Assembly: GCF_000599985.1 (NCBI RefSeq)
Contig: NZ_CP007445.1
Coordinates: 1,488,001-1,552,000 of the forward strand
DNA: 64,000 nt
Source of the DNA: Gilliamella apicola
GTDB lineage: Bacteria > Pseudomonadota > Gammaproteobacteria > Enterobacterales > Orbaceae
Reading direction: 5' to 3'
Program-made: the position numbers and the translations under genes
Shown here: in pieces, positions 26,380-37,197 of the stretch
Layout of the letters: each line of letters begins with the position of its first letter
Numbering within the stretch: the stretch's first letter is position 1
Notes under the pieces: model-generated
Told to the model about the DNA's origin: nothing
The model's input: only the letters and a program-made list of their open reading frames with translations
Databases searched by the model: none

Positions 26380-26696
26380 TTATATGCCTCTAAGTAATAT
26401 TTTGTGGCTTAAATTGGCTAGTAAAACGCTATTCTACTGGCTATCCTAAAGGCCTCTTAGTTAAATTGAAGATAACAAGTTAGCAATAAATAAATAAGTT
26501 GTAAATGAGTAAAATAATAGTTTTTTATACAAATTAATTGGTAATTTTAAAATTTATTAATTACTTAATAAATTGTTTTTGAGAAGGAAAAAATGCATGA
26601 AAGGAAAACATAGAAATTATAAAAATGTGACGTACCCAACATTGGATAGTATATATAGACAAAGTGTAACTAAATACCGTCTAGAGAGAGTTTGAC
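26380..26696. promoter_or_regulatory. Divergent AraC-MFS control region
   Basis: The 317-bp region between the divergent genes. TGGCTA occurs at 26415-26420 and 26438-26443 (23 bp apart), with a near copy TGGCTT at 26405-26410. Spaced direct half-sites are typical for AraC-family binding, but this is only suggestive. Confidence 0.35.
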
Positions 26697-28061
26697 ATGA
26701 CACAATCCGTTGATCTGACAACCTCAGAAAGAAAGTTAGTGTTTGCAATGACGCTATCAAGTATATTGCCATTATTAGATAGCAGTATTGTTAATGTTAT
26801 TTTACCCTTAATTTCTAATGATATTAATGCCTCTTATGCTTATATACAATGGGCTATTACCATATATATGCTTTCTTGCGCAGCTGGCATATTAATATCA
26901 CCTTATGCACATGAAAATTTTGGACTCAAAAAATCATGGATATGTTCAATTTTTACTTTCCTTGTTGGTTCTATATTAGTTGGATTATCATACAATTTGG
27001 TTTCTTTAATCTTGTTTAGATGTCTACAAGGTTTTGGTGCAGGTATATTAATTCCTATTACTCAATCTACAGTAGCGACTTATTTTGGTAAGGAAAGACT
27101 AAAGACGATTATGGCATTGATTGCTATTCCGTCAGTTTTTGCACCTGCACTAGGACCAATTTTTGGAGCAGTCATATCTGAACAGTTAAATTGGAGAATA
27201 GCTTTTTTTATCAATTTACCTTTAGTGCTTATGGCTTTTTTATTTGGTAGGACGACAATACCTGATAATAAAAGCTCTAAATACAATATGAATATTTATG
27301 TATTTATGACATTTTTAATTGCTTTAATACTATTTTTCATCTCTATTAAAAATATCACTTCTGGGCATTTTTTTGATAGTTTTAACATTATTATGCTAGT
27401 TTTAGGTATCGGTTTTATGATGGTTTCGCTTATTACTAATAACAAGTCAGACAGTAAACTGATCGATTTAAGTGCATTTAGTTGTATTCAATACTCGTTT
27501 GCAATAATTATGGGATTTTTGACTTCACTTATCTTTTTTGGTTTCATGATTTTTTTCCCTTTAATACAAGCAATGAATAATAATATATCTATTACATATA
27601 TTGGTATGCTACTTGCCCTACAAGGTGTTGGTGCCTGGTTGGCTAGAAAATTTATTTATAAATCTTTAAGTGAGATAAATTCATTTTTGATTATTGGTGT
27701 AGGATTAATAATATCAGCAATAAGTATATTAATAATTCAAGTTGGTGGGAACACCTCTGAAATCATCGGTTTTACTGTTCGAGGTTCCGGATTAGGCGTT
27801 GCTACAATTGCTGTTCTCTCTTCTCCATATGAGTTTTGTAATAAAAATCAAATTAAAGATACGAGTGCTATCACGCGTGTTATACAGCAAATTGGTGGTG
27901 CATTTGGAGGCGTATTATCAGGGATATTAATCAACCTTACTCAAGATCAAATAATGTCAGTAAACTTTGCTTATCAGATAATGTTTTTTATGTCTCTTGT
28001 TTTTGGTTTTCTAGCGGTTATTGTCTATATTTTCTTTGGTCGAGTAGATACAAATATTTAG
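26697..28061 (+). CDS. MFS exporter (DHA2/EmrB-like)
   Basis: A 454-residue inner-membrane transporter with about 13-14 hydrophobic segments. Early motifs fit drug:H+ antiporters: LPLLDSSIVNVILPLI in TM1 (DHA2 motif D), RCLQGFGAGILIPITQS in TM4, and ALGPIFGAVISEQLNWRIAF in TM5 (antiporter motif C). It is divergent from an AraC regulator and lies before an iron-type TonB receptor, so export of a small metabolite or metallophore is a reasonable inference. No break in the frame. Confidence 0.85.
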   Translation: MTQSVDLTTSERKLVFAMTLSSILPLLDSSIVNVILPLISNDINASYAYIQWAITIYMLSCAAGILISPYAHENFGLKKSWICSIFTFLVGSILVGLSYNLVSLILFRCLQGFGAGILIPITQSTVATYFGKERLKTIMALIAIPSVFAPALGPIFGAVISEQLNWRIAFFINLPLVLMAFLFGRTTIPDNKSSKYNMNIYVFMTFLIALILFFISIKNITSGHFFDSFNIIMLVLGIGFMMVSLITNNKSDSKLIDLSAFSCIQYSFAIIMGFLTSLIFFGFMIFFPLIQAMNNNISITYIGMLLALQGVGAWLARKFIYKSLSEINSFLIIGVGLIISAISILIIQVGGNTSEIIGFTVRGSGLGVATIAVLSSPYEFCNKNQIKDTSAITRVIQQIGGAFGGVLSGILINLTQDQIMSVNFAYQIMFFMSLVFGFLAVIVYIFFGRVDTNI

Positions 28062-28756
28062 TATGTAAAAAACGAAAAATCCAATATTTTTAACAATTGA
28101 ATGAATAAAGAGAAAGAGTCCACTTTCATCTTTTAGTGAATATTGCTTATTTTTAGTTTTTGCAGTTTTAACTGCAAAAAGTGATTAAAATCAAAAAATT
28201 TAGTTTTTCCATTAATAATTCAACTAAGCACAAAAAACGACCTTACCCTTTGATAATAAAGGGAATGCATATCTTTTAAAAAATTCTTGATATAAATATT
28301 ATTTAAATAAATTCATTTAAAATCAATATTTTAAATGAATTTGATGTGATCACAAAGTAAGCAATCGATCGGTTTGACAATAAGTTTGCAATATGATAAA
28401 AAACAATATTGATAATGATTATCAATATCATTAATGATCAATTTTATCTATATAAGGACAAATATAATTCTGTTTAAAAAGTAAAATAATAATTGTTTAA
28501 CAGAATGTTATTGCATAAAAAACGACAAATCAAAACGTTGAGGATGATGTTTTTGGGGCGTTGGTAACAATTCAGAATTGTCTAACATATTTCAGCGGGA
28601 GTTTCACACTTATTTTCGACTGATTGGAATCTACGGTTGTTCTGTTTTTACTCAATGAAACGAACACACTAACAAACTAGAAATCGGAATTTTAGGTTTG
28701 GTACTAGCTGGTCATTAATATGCAGCAATATGTGAATAACATAATAACAATAGGAT
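28062..28756. other. 695-bp intergenic region with a Fur box
   Basis: Holds the Fur-type palindrome at 28406-28428 and a short AT hairpin near 28157-28180. About 28500-28740 is somewhat richer in GC, with open fragments such as EIGILGLVLAGH that look like decayed coding, but I cannot name the source. Confidence 0.4.
28406..28428 (+). promoter_or_regulatory. Fur box
   Basis: ATATTGATAAT-G-ATTATCAATAT, a perfect 23-bp palindrome containing the GATAAT/ATTATC core of the Fur consensus. It lies about 330 bp before the TonB receptor gene and points to iron repression of the locus. Confidence 0.75.
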
Positions 28757-30752
28757 TTGTACATGAAAAGTTTGAAGTCTAAATTAAGTTTATTTAGTTT
28801 GTGCATGATTAGTGGCTACAGCGCAGTTAGTATGGCAAATGAGATCAGTAATAAAACAGAAACGCAACAAGTTGACGATATGATCATTGTTGTTGGCGAA
28901 AGAGTTGGTCGCAGCGAGGTTGAAACCGGTTCAAGTGTGAACATTATTACCAATAAAGATCTGGAGCGTCGTCCAGATCTCCATTCTTTAACTCAGGTAT
29001 TGAAGGAAACACCCAATATCATAGATATAGGGTTGGGAAATGAATTACCTACAATCCGTGGTATTGAGGGATCGAGTTCACTCGGTACTATGGCGTTCTT
29101 TACTGGTGCGCGTCCCCGCTTTAACATTTCAATCGATGGACGTACCTCAAACTATAACGAACTTGCGTATGGTATTAAATCACTATGGGATATCAAACAG
29201 ATTGAAGTGTATCGTGGTCCGCAAAGCTATGCGCAGGGCCGTAATGCTATTGCCGGATCTGTGGTTATGCAAAGTAACGACCCAGTAAATGAATACGAAA
29301 GTGCAGTAAAGTTTGATTACGGTAATCAAAACCGTCGCCAGTACGCAGCGATGCTTTCGGGGCCTATATTCAAAGATGAATTGTTATTACGCCTAAGTAT
29401 GGATCGACAAGAGCGACAGTCATATGAACATCTTACTAATTATTATCCTGCTGGTAACTCGCGTAAATTTGAAGCGACTACAGTGAGAGGAAAACTTTAT
29501 TGGTTACCATCAACACTTCCTGATTTCTATAGTCGCTATACGTTTTCTCATATTGACTCGAGGGCGCCACAGGGTGAGTTTAAGCCACGCAACAAGTCTG
29601 AAACTTACCGTGCAGTATTCCAAGTACGTTCAGCGAGCAATAGGTTATCAAATAAATGATGTTTTAGAATTTGAAAATAAAGTTATATATTCTAATTATA
29701 TTCAGGATCGCTATGCGTTTCCCTCAGGTGGTCCCGCTCGGGTAGAAGGCCATGAAGTTCAAGTTGAACCGATATTGAGATTCAATACTGGAGACTATCG
29801 CGGTTTATTTGGCTTGTTTTACTACACCTCACCGCAAGATGAAACAGTGTTGTTAATAAATAAAAACGATTATCACGATAAAACTGAAACTAAAGCGATA
29901 TATGGCGAAGTAACATTTAACCCGCTAGAATATATTGAAGTAAATATGTCTGCTCGATATGAGCAGGAGGATCATAAACGCAACGGAGGTAATCTCTTTG
30001 TTGTGCACTACAAAAGCAAAGAAAAAGAATTCCTGCCTAAACTTGACATAGCTTATCTTTTTAACGACGCTCATCGAATTGGTGTTAAGGTAGCGCGTGG
30101 TTATAACCCAGGAGGTGCCGGAATCTCATTTATTCTGCCCTTTACAACATATGATAATGAGTATGTGTGGAGTTATGAATTGTATCATCGTTGGATTTCA
30201 CCAAACAACCGCCTGAAACTAAGTACCAATCTCTTTTATAATGACTATAAAAATTTACAGCTTCCTTATTATAATATTTTTGGTAGTCCGGTAATTGATA
30301 ATGCGGATAAAGCTGTTACTTATGGTGTAGAGTTTAATCTTAATTGGCAAGCAACAGATGATTTAAATCTTTTTGCCGGTGTTGGGTTACTAAAAACTAA
30401 AATTAAAGAATATACGAACAATCCGAGTTATAAAAATAATAAACTCAGCCGTTCTCCCGGTTATACATTCAATATAGGAAGTTATTATACATTGCCAGTG
30501 GGCTTTGAAATCGGTGCTAACGTAAATTATACCGACTCTTATTACTCATCCGTATCCAATAGTAAAGACTCGAAAACAAACGGATACTCGCAGGCAAACG
30601 CGTATATAACCTATAACTTCAAACATGGCAGTATAACGCTTTATACAGAAAATGCGTTCAACTCTAATGAAAAAACTAAAATTATCGACGGTGGATATAC
30701 AACTTATCAACAGCCTCGTATGGTAGGGCTTTCTACAGAGTTGAGATTCTAA
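28757..30752 (+). pseudogene. TonB-dependent siderophore receptor, frameshifted
   Basis: Outer-membrane receptor related to FyuA-type siderophore receptors. The first frame (28757-29659) has a signal peptide, TonB-box-like DDMIIVVGER, and the plug domain (VEVYRGPQSYAQGRNAIAG-type: QIEVYRGPQSYAQGRNAIAG). The second frame (to 30752) holds the rest of the barrel and a proper C-terminal strand ending in ELRF. The two meet at about 29630-29645, where one extra base shifts the frame between RSASN and IGYQINDVLEFEN. Joined length (~664 residues) is right for the family. Either a recent mutation or a sequencing error. Confidence 0.8.
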
Positions 30753-30802
30753 TAATGATAGTTACTGTATTATTATCAATGTGATTTAATAAGGTAAAGT
30801 AT

Positions 30803-31387
30803 ATGAACAATTCAAATAATACTGGATTCCCTATGTCTGATATGCAAAAGGCATATTGGATTAATATAACTGATGGTATTTTAGAAAATAGTTCAAGAAT
30901 ACAATATTACTGTGAATATGAGTTGTCTGAGTTTGATTTAGATAAATTTAAGATCGCTTGGAACAAAGTTGTAAATCGACATGATATGCTGAGAACAGTT
31001 GCGTTAGATGGTGGTAAACAGCAGATACTCGATCATCTGGAACATGACTTACTTGTTTACACCGACCTCAGAGAATTAGAACAAACTAAAAAACAAGAAA
31101 TTTATGATGCGATCCAAGATAAGTTATCACATCGCAAATTTAACTGTAGCGAATTACCCCAGCTCGATTTCCATTCGCTACATGATACCGCTGCTACAAA
31201 ATTCATATTGAATTTAAATATGTGGGCGATAGATGCGCCAAGCGTTAATACTATACCTTTGGTATTTAGTTGATTATTAATGTTATTTTTAGGTGGATAT
31301 TTTTACTTAAATGATAAAAATATTCGTCAGGCTTTACTGGAAAAGATAGTTGATACATGTAGGTTATTTATAAATGGTCAACTGTAA
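30803..31387 (+). pseudogene. NRPS remnant: cyclization-domain start joined to another end
   Basis: Begins with an ATG and an N-terminal NRPS condensation/cyclization motif (FPMSDMQKAYWINI, then RHDMLRTVALDGG, LYTDLRELE-like and LNLNMWAIDAPSVNTI), then stops at TGA 31271-31273. The same frame continues GGYFYLNDKNIRQALLEKI to TAA at 31387, which resembles the end of a thioesterase-type domain. A multidomain synthetase of thousands of codons therefore seems to have collapsed to under 600 bp by internal deletion. The first part is close to HMWP2-like cyclization domains in pattern; the tail assignment is a guess. Confidence 0.65.
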
Positions 31388-31442
31388 TAGTGATTGGACT
31401 TTTTTATTGCATGATAGATATAGGCTAAGGAGACACTTAATT

Positions 31443-33194
31443 ATGAATCACAAGGATATATTTCTGCCAGTAAAGAATAAAGTATCTCATTCTATATTTT
31501 GGGCATCAATTGCTCAGGTGCTTAAACTGAGTATCTGGCTAATGTTGATCTGGGTTTTACACCAATTGATGTTGGATACCAGTGTCTTCCCGGGATTGCC
31601 GATTGTCTCTCTACTTGTTTTGAGCATTCTTTTTTATATGCTGAGAACTTATGCTCACGATAAGTCTCACTATGCGGCATTTGAACTAGAAAAAATATTA
31701 CGAACTATACTTATCAAAAAAATCAATCAATTGCCTATTGAAACGGTTAGAAACATGGGCAACGGGAATCTTGTTAAAACATTAATTGATGATATTAAAG
31801 AATTACATGCTTTTGTAGCTGATGCTCCGCCCTTAAAAGCCGAGGCATTCGTTACACCAATTTTTACCTTACTCGTTTTATTTATCTTTAATTGGGTCTT
31901 TGCAAGCATTGTATTTGCCATCACTTTAGTTACTTTCCTGCTGCTGAGTTTTATCATGAAAAAAGCTAAGCTTTTAAAGGAAAGCTATAATAATGCAACT
32001 ATTCAAATCAACAGTAAAATAATTGAATATATTCAGGGAATGAGTGCGGTAAGAACATTTGATGCCGGGGAGGGAGCATTCGGTCAATATCGAAAAGCAT
32101 TGGAAAACTATAGCCAGGTGGTCTTTCATTGGTTGCAATCTATGCGATTGTCTACAAAAATTGCTCGCAGCCTTTTTTCCGCTATGCCGATGAGTATCAT
32201 ATTAGTTATTGGATTGAGTTTAGCCCAACTAAATGATCAAATCTCATTTATTACGACGTTCTGTTTTTTATTGCTGGCGATCGGTATAGCAGAAAGTGTT
32301 CATCCGGTGATGAGTCTGTTTCAGATATTACAAAAGTCAAAGGCAGCAATAGAAAGGATATTTGAAGTTGAGAACCTGCCAATTTTAAAAACTTCTTCCA
32401 ATCGGCTATTACCTGACAATAATGAGATAATTTTCAAAAACGTTGGGTTTTCTTATCAGAATTCTAGCACTGTTTTATCCGATATCAATATCAAAATTCC
32501 TGAAAATTCATTTACTGCTCTTATTGGTACATCTGGTTCTGGTAAGACAACTCTGACAAATCTTATTCCACGATTTCTTGATGCAACCTCTGGAACGATA
32601 ACTTTAGGTGGAGTTAATATAAAAGATATTGAATACGCTGAACTTATGTCGAGAATTTCATTTGTTTTTCAGGATAACTTTTTATTCTCATGTTCGATCG
32701 CAGATAACATACGCTATGGGTTAAATGCTGTCTCTGATGATGAAGTCATTGAAGCTGCCAAAAAAGCTGAAATACACGACTTCATTATGACACTTCCTGA
32801 ACAGTATAACACTCTGGCAGGAGAAAGAGGGCAGCTATTATCCGGTGGTCAAAAACAGAGGATCACCATTGCCCGAGTTTTTTTACAAAATCGACCGATC
32901 GTTATTTTAGATGAACCGACGGCTTTTTCTGATGCTCGAAATGAGGCCTTGTTATTAAAAGCCTTTAACCGTTTAATTGATAGAAATAAAACTGTCATTA
33001 TGGTAACCCATCGCTTATCGACGATTGTCAATGCTGACCAAATAATATTATTGGATAAAGGGATGATTAAAACTCATGGGACTCATAATGATTTAATCGA
33101 AAATTCAAGTGATTATAAATTGTTATGGCAAGAGTATAACAAAGCAAAAGATTGGTCGATTCCAGTCAATAATTTGGCTGATGGAGAAAAGTGA
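31443..33194 (+). CDS. ABC transporter, fused permease-ATPase (YbtP-like)
   Basis: A 583-residue half-transporter. The ATG at 31443 was chosen (not an earlier in-frame ATG) because AAGGAG lies upstream and the upstream 23 codons look non-coding. Residues ~1-320 hold six membrane helices; residues ~340-580 are the nucleotide-binding domain with GTSGSGKTT (Walker A), LLSGGQKQR (signature), IVILDEPTAF (Walker B) and THR (H loop). The layout and NLVKTLIDDIKELHAFVADA segment match the YbtP/IrtA group that imports metal-siderophores. It is coupled to the next gene by a 1-base stop/start overlap. Confidence 0.85.
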   Translation: MNHKDIFLPVKNKVSHSIFWASIAQVLKLSIWLMLIWVLHQLMLDTSVFPGLPIVSLLVLSILFYMLRTYAHDKSHYAAFELEKILRTILIKKINQLPIETVRNMGNGNLVKTLIDDIKELHAFVADAPPLKAEAFVTPIFTLLVLFIFNWVFASIVFAITLVTFLLLSFIMKKAKLLKESYNNATIQINSKIIEYIQGMSAVRTFDAGEGAFGQYRKALENYSQVVFHWLQSMRLSTKIARSLFSAMPMSIILVIGLSLAQLNDQISFITTFCFLLLAIGIAESVHPVMSLFQILQKSKAAIERIFEVENLPILKTSSNRLLPDNNEIIFKNVGFSYQNSSTVLSDINIKIPENSFTALIGTSGSGKTTLTNLIPRFLDATSGTITLGGVNIKDIEYAELMSRISFVFQDNFLFSCSIADNIRYGLNAVSDDEVIEAAKKAEIHDFIMTLPEQYNTLAGERGQLLSGGQKQRITIARVFLQNRPIVILDEPTAFSDARNEALLLKAFNRLIDRNKTVIMVTHRLSTIVNADQIILLDKGMIKTHGTHNDLIENSSDYKLLWQEYNKAKDWSIPVNNLADGEK

Positions 33195-34951
33195 TGAAAG
33201 AGTATATTAATACACAAACATGCACAACAAAATCATTGCTGAAAACATATATTGGCTTAATTAATGCGGCTGGTGAGCAAAAGAAAATATTGATCCGCAG
33301 TCTGATTTATACTGTGATATCCTCTTGTTTATTTGGCGTTTCGTTGGTTTTACTATATCCCTTATTTGCATCGCTAGAAGCCAAAAGTGTTACAGCAACA
33401 GTTACTCATTTAATTATTGTCATTGTTCTAATGGTGGGTAGCTTTATTTTTAAGGTGCTTTGTGAACGCTATGATGCGGATGGTTATTCAACTTTAGCAG
33501 TTACCGAACTAAGGGAAAAATTAGGCAACAAGTTACGTAATATTTCCTTAGATTATTTAAGTCAGTTTAGATCTGGGGAAATAAATTACCTTATGATGCA
33601 AAGCGTAAATGAAGCGGCAGTATTTACATTTATGCTACTCAATATCATCATTACCGGCGTTGTTATACCACTATCAGCTGCAATCGCCTTGTTATTTTAC
33701 AGTTGGCAACTTTCTTTGATGATGCTTTTGGTCTTTCCAATGGCAATTCCACTCTACCTGTGGCGTAGGAAAGCCTATCGCAGAGGTTTTAGTATTCTGA
33801 CTGAGGCCAATGCAAAATTAAAAGGTGAAGCTGTCGAGTTTGTACAAGGACTTGATGTACTGAAATCCACCGGCCAAACCGAAGAGAAGATGACAGAGTT
33901 TATTAAGGTAACAACAGATGTGGCGAATATACTGCGTATTGGCACGAAAAAAGGGGAAAAACCTAACTTAATTATAACTATCGTGATCCAGATTGGTTTG
34001 ATCCTTATCATCTCGTTAGGTGCGTATTTGGTGAATGCTGGAACCATTTCCTACCTCTTATTAGCTAGCGTGTTATTAATCGTTGCTCGTTCCACGGATG
34101 TATTAAACTATTTTGTACAAATGTCATCGATGCTTGAATCATTGGTTATAGGGTATGAAAAATTGCAGGAACTGTTGAATGCACCATCATTACCTGAAAA
34201 AAAGGCAGAGATTATGCCTGATCACTATAATATTGAATTTGAACGAGTTAACTTTTCGTACCAAGGGCAAGACAAATATGTACTTAAGGATATATCCCTT
34301 CAGATCCCAGAAAATGCATTAACCGCTTTGGTCGGTGCCAGTGGTTGCGGTAAGACTACAATAACCAAGCTTATTCTTCGGTTTGCTGATGTAAAATCAG
34401 GCAGTATTAAAATTGGTGGTATTGATATTCGAGATATGTCTCAGAGTCAGTTAATGAGTCTAGTTTCTGTAGTATTTCAGGATGTCTATTTGTTTCAGGA
34501 CACCATTATTAATAATATCAGAATGGCAAAATTATCCGCTAGTGATGAGGAAGTCATCGAAGTTTGTAAACAGGCAAATTGCCACGAATTTATCCAGAAT
34601 TTCCGCGACGGTTATCAAACACGACTAAATGATATTGGCAAAAGTCTCTCTGGTGGTGAAAGGCAACGTATCTCTATTGCCAGAGCTATTTTGAAAAACG
34701 CGCCTATTCTTATCCTCGATGAGCCAACTGCTGCACTCGATACTGAGAATGAACTGGCAGTGCAAAAGGTGATTAATAAACTCGTGCAAGGAAAAACGGT
34801 ATTAGTTATCGCCCATCGACTTTCAACTATCATCGGAGCTAAGCAAATTGTGGTTATTGATAAAGGCGAAATAGTGGAAAGTGGTACTCACCAGCAGTTA
34901 TTGCAACATAATGGGATTTATAAGGAGTTTTGGCATCTTCAGCATAATTAA
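33194..34951 (+). CDS. ABC transporter, fused permease-ATPase (YbtQ-like)
   Basis: A 585-residue partner half-transporter. The ATG at 33194 overlaps the upstream stop (TGATG) with GGAG before it; a GTG three bases earlier is possible. Six N-terminal membrane helices, then [29 protein letters not shown] and AHR. With the previous protein it should form a heterodimer as YbtP/YbtQ do, taking a ferric siderophore across the inner membrane. Both frames are intact although receptor and synthetase genes next door are broken. Confidence 0.85.
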   Translation: MKEYINTQTCTTKSLLKTYIGLINAAGEQKKILIRSLIYTVISSCLFGVSLVLLYPLFASLEAKSVTATVTHLIIVIVLMVGSFIFKVLCERYDADGYSTLAVTELREKLGNKLRNISLDYLSQFRSGEINYLMMQSVNEAAVFTFMLLNIIITGVVIPLSAAIALLFYSWQLSLMMLLVFPMAIPLYLWRRKAYRRGFSILTEANAKLKGEAVEFVQGLDVLKSTGQTEEKMTEFIKVTTDVANILRIGTKKGEKPNLIITIVIQIGLILIISLGAYLVNAGTISYLLLASVLLIVARSTDVLNYFVQMSSMLESLVIGYEKLQELLNAPSLPEKKAEIMPDHYNIEFERVNFSYQGQDKYVLKDISLQIPENALTALVGASGCGKTTITKLILRFADVKSGSIKIGGIDIRDMSQSQLMSLVSVVFQDVYLFQDTIINNIRMAKLSASDEEVIEVCKQANCHEFIQNFRDGYQTRLNDIGKSLSGGERQRISIARAILKNAPILILDEPTAALDTENELAVQKVINKLVQGKTVLVIAHRLSTIIGAKQIVVIDKGEIVESGTHQQLLQHNGIYKEFWHLQHN

Positions 34952-35375
34952 CCTCATCTGCTACCTTCTGCAAATTATGAAGTTTAGACAACTTAATGTT
35001 TTGCAATATTCTTAGTCGTTCGCTCAGTGACTTTGAAAGTGGCTAGTAAATTTTTAGAAAATTCCTTATGGTAAGTTTGATATGCAAAAGAGGACATTGT
35101 CTTTATCGTTTATTTGTTTGTTGATAATGGTTTTTCAGATCAGATTGGTTTATTTTTTATCTATCCGAGTATTCCTTCTTTTATTAACGTCGAGGTAAGA
35201 GCTCACGACGATCAAAAAACTATCTACGGCTAAAATTCCATGCGCATATTGAATTGATGGTGAGTTTACCTTATCCATTCGCAGAGTAACTGAAGGCACT
35301 ATGGTAGTGAAGATTTTAATATGACATGCTTTAAAGAAATATCAACGGAATATCGATACTCTTTTAGTGTCTATA
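34952..35375. other. Decayed stretch after the ABC genes
   Basis: 424 bases with only short broken frames (for example HAHIELMVSLPYPFAE near 35240-35290). Probably remains of a lost gene of the locus, not identifiable. Confidence 0.35.
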
Positions 35376-35981
35376 TTAGAGAGTTTTAATAGCATATTTT
35401 TCTTTTTCGATTAGTGAGTAAAGTACATGCTTAATTTGTTCACCAGGATTGCTGGCATTTTGTAAGATCAGTCCTTCGGTGAGGGCTATAAATATTTGAG
35501 CTAAAGATTCATTAGGTAAAGAGGGTTGTACTCCTTCTGATTTGAAAACAGCGCATATGATTTCACCTAGCGATTTATTGTTTTCTCGTTGCAGTTGGTT
35601 GTAGTACTGTTTGAAGTTTTGATCTCTGCTGGCAATAAGCTGCATTTCTATGTTTAAAATAACACAAATGGTATTATTTTTTATTTGATCAACATAGCTG
35701 TTTAATCCATTTATCGAGATGGTATTATTTTCACTATCAATAGCAAGCGCTGATTTTAAGTTTAATCTTTCTTCTGATTTAAGTTTTTCTGTGAGTTGTA
35801 GTAATAAATCGTATTTATTTTTAAAATTTGAGAAGAAAGCACCTTTTGAAAAACCTGCGCCTTCACTTATCGAGTTGATGCTTGTTTTGTCAAAACCAAA
35901 TTTAATAATTTGTTCTATTGCAGCTGCAAATAACATTTCTTTAGTTTCTTGCTGTTGCTGTGCTCTCGTTTTTCTTTGCAT
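35376..35981 (-). CDS. TetR/AcrR-family repressor
   Basis: A 201-residue regulator: N-terminal TetR HTH (KEMLFAAAIEQIIKFGFDKTS, then INSISEGAGFSKGAFFSNFK NKYDLL) and a helical ligand domain. Divergent from the epimerase-like pseudogene, with a palindrome in the shared control region. It has probably outlived the gene it controlled. Confidence 0.88.
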   Translation of the reverse strand: MQRKTRAQQQQETKEMLFAAAIEQIIKFGFDKTSINSISEGAGFSKGAFFSNFKNKYDLLLQLTEKLKSEERLNLKSALAIDSENNTISINGLNSYVDQIKNNTICVILNIEMQLIASRDQNFKQYYNQLQRENNKSLGEIICAVFKSEGVQPSLPNESLAQIFIALTEGLILQNASNPGEQIKHVLYSLIEKEKYAIKTL

Positions 35982-36111
35982 ACTTTATGTACTTCGCTAC
36001 TTCATGTATTCCCAATATTTATACACTTTAAAACTGTTTTAAAAACGATAAATTATTTGATTAATAAATATTGCCATTTCTAAAAGACTAGAATAACATA
36101 TATTTTTTGTG

Positions 36112-36125
36112 ATACCAATTGGTAT
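36112..36125. promoter_or_regulatory. Palindrome, candidate TetR operator
   Basis: ATACCAATTGGTAT, a perfect 14-bp palindrome 60 bp before the epimerase-like start and 130 bp from the TetR start. Confidence 0.5.
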
Positions 36126-36186
36126 TTGAATTCTGTGCGGTATTTTACTTGTGCCGAACTAGGGCTATTTAATAAGGATTTTAGAA

Positions 36187-37180
36187 ATGAACGTAGTGTT
36201 TGTAACAGGTGCAACAGGATTATTAGGCAGTAGTATTGTAAGAATTTTGATTGATCGCAATATTAAAGTAAAAGTATTGGCAGGTCGGTAGAAAAAGCTA
36301 AAAAGCAATTTTATAGTCCTTTAGTTGAGATAATTGAGGGCGATATATTAAACATAAAAGGCTTTACTGCGCATTTAAAAGGATGTGATGCGTTATTTCA
36401 TTGTGCGGCTTTTTTTAGAGATAATTATAAAGGTGGCAAGCATTGGGATGAACTTTTTAATACGAACGTAAAGGGTACAGAACAAATATTAGAAGCTGCC
36501 TATGCAGCAGGAATCCGTAAGGCAGTTTATACCTCATCTATTGCAACTTTGTGTGGTAAAGAAAGGGAGTTAATTGATGAAACCATGCAACGCCCTGTAT
36601 AGGGTAGTGATAATTATTATAAAAGTAAAATTTTAGCAGAAGAAAAAGTTAAAGAGTTTTTAAGTAATCATCCTGATATGTTTATAACCATTGTATTACC
36701 TGGTTGGATGTACGGTCCTTTTGATATGGGGCCAACTTCATCTGGGCAATTAGTATTGGATTATATTGCTGGAAAAATGCCTGGTATATTACCTGCAAGT
36801 TTTTCAGTCGTTGATGCTAGGGATGTTGCAGAACATCATATTGCTTCTTTAGAAAAAGGTAGGGTGGTGAAAAGTATCTTGCAGCAGGGCGTTATATGGA
36901 AATGAAGGATATTTTTAAATTACTTGAAAAAATGCCAACTAAGCGTATCCCTTTATGGTTATTAAAGGGTATTGCAATGGGGCAGGAAATTTATCACGTA
37001 TTTACACGTAAACCTATTTTATTAAGTTATTCGTCCGTGAAGTTGATCGGAAATGAATATAAGCGTACACATTTTAGTCATGAAAAGAGTGCAAGGGAAT
37101 TAGGCTGTAAATTTAGACCTTTAGATGAAACGTTTAGAGATGTTGTCACTTGGTACAAAGAAAATAATTACATTTCCTAA
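36187..37180 (+). pseudogene. NAD-dependent epimerase/dehydratase, three lesions
   Basis: An extended short-chain reductase: Rossmann motif FVTGATGLLGSSIV at the start, CDALFHCAAFF, VYTSSIATLCG, and the catalytic YYKSK. Lesions: a frameshift near 36285 (VLAGR-stop versus SVEKAKKQF in the next frame), TAG at 36600-36602 inside the otherwise open frame, and a frameshift near 36875 between GRVVKS and KYLAAGRYMEMK. The full product would be about 330 residues. It lies opposite the TetR gene, its likely former regulator. Confidence 0.85.
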
Positions 37181-37197
37181 TAATCATTAGGTACTGT

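Noticed and set aside
26697..28061. MFS gene as YbtX
   Set aside because: The position near YbtP/Q-like genes is suggestive, but the sequence follows the DHA2/EmrB motifs, so I give only the family.
28157..28180. Hairpin TTTTTGCAGTT/AACTGCAAAAA as a terminator for the MFS gene
   Set aside because: The stem is mostly A-T and no T tract follows on either strand.
31271..31273. TGA in the NRPS stub as selenocysteine
   Set aside because: No SECIS-like hairpin follows and the domain is truncated anyway.
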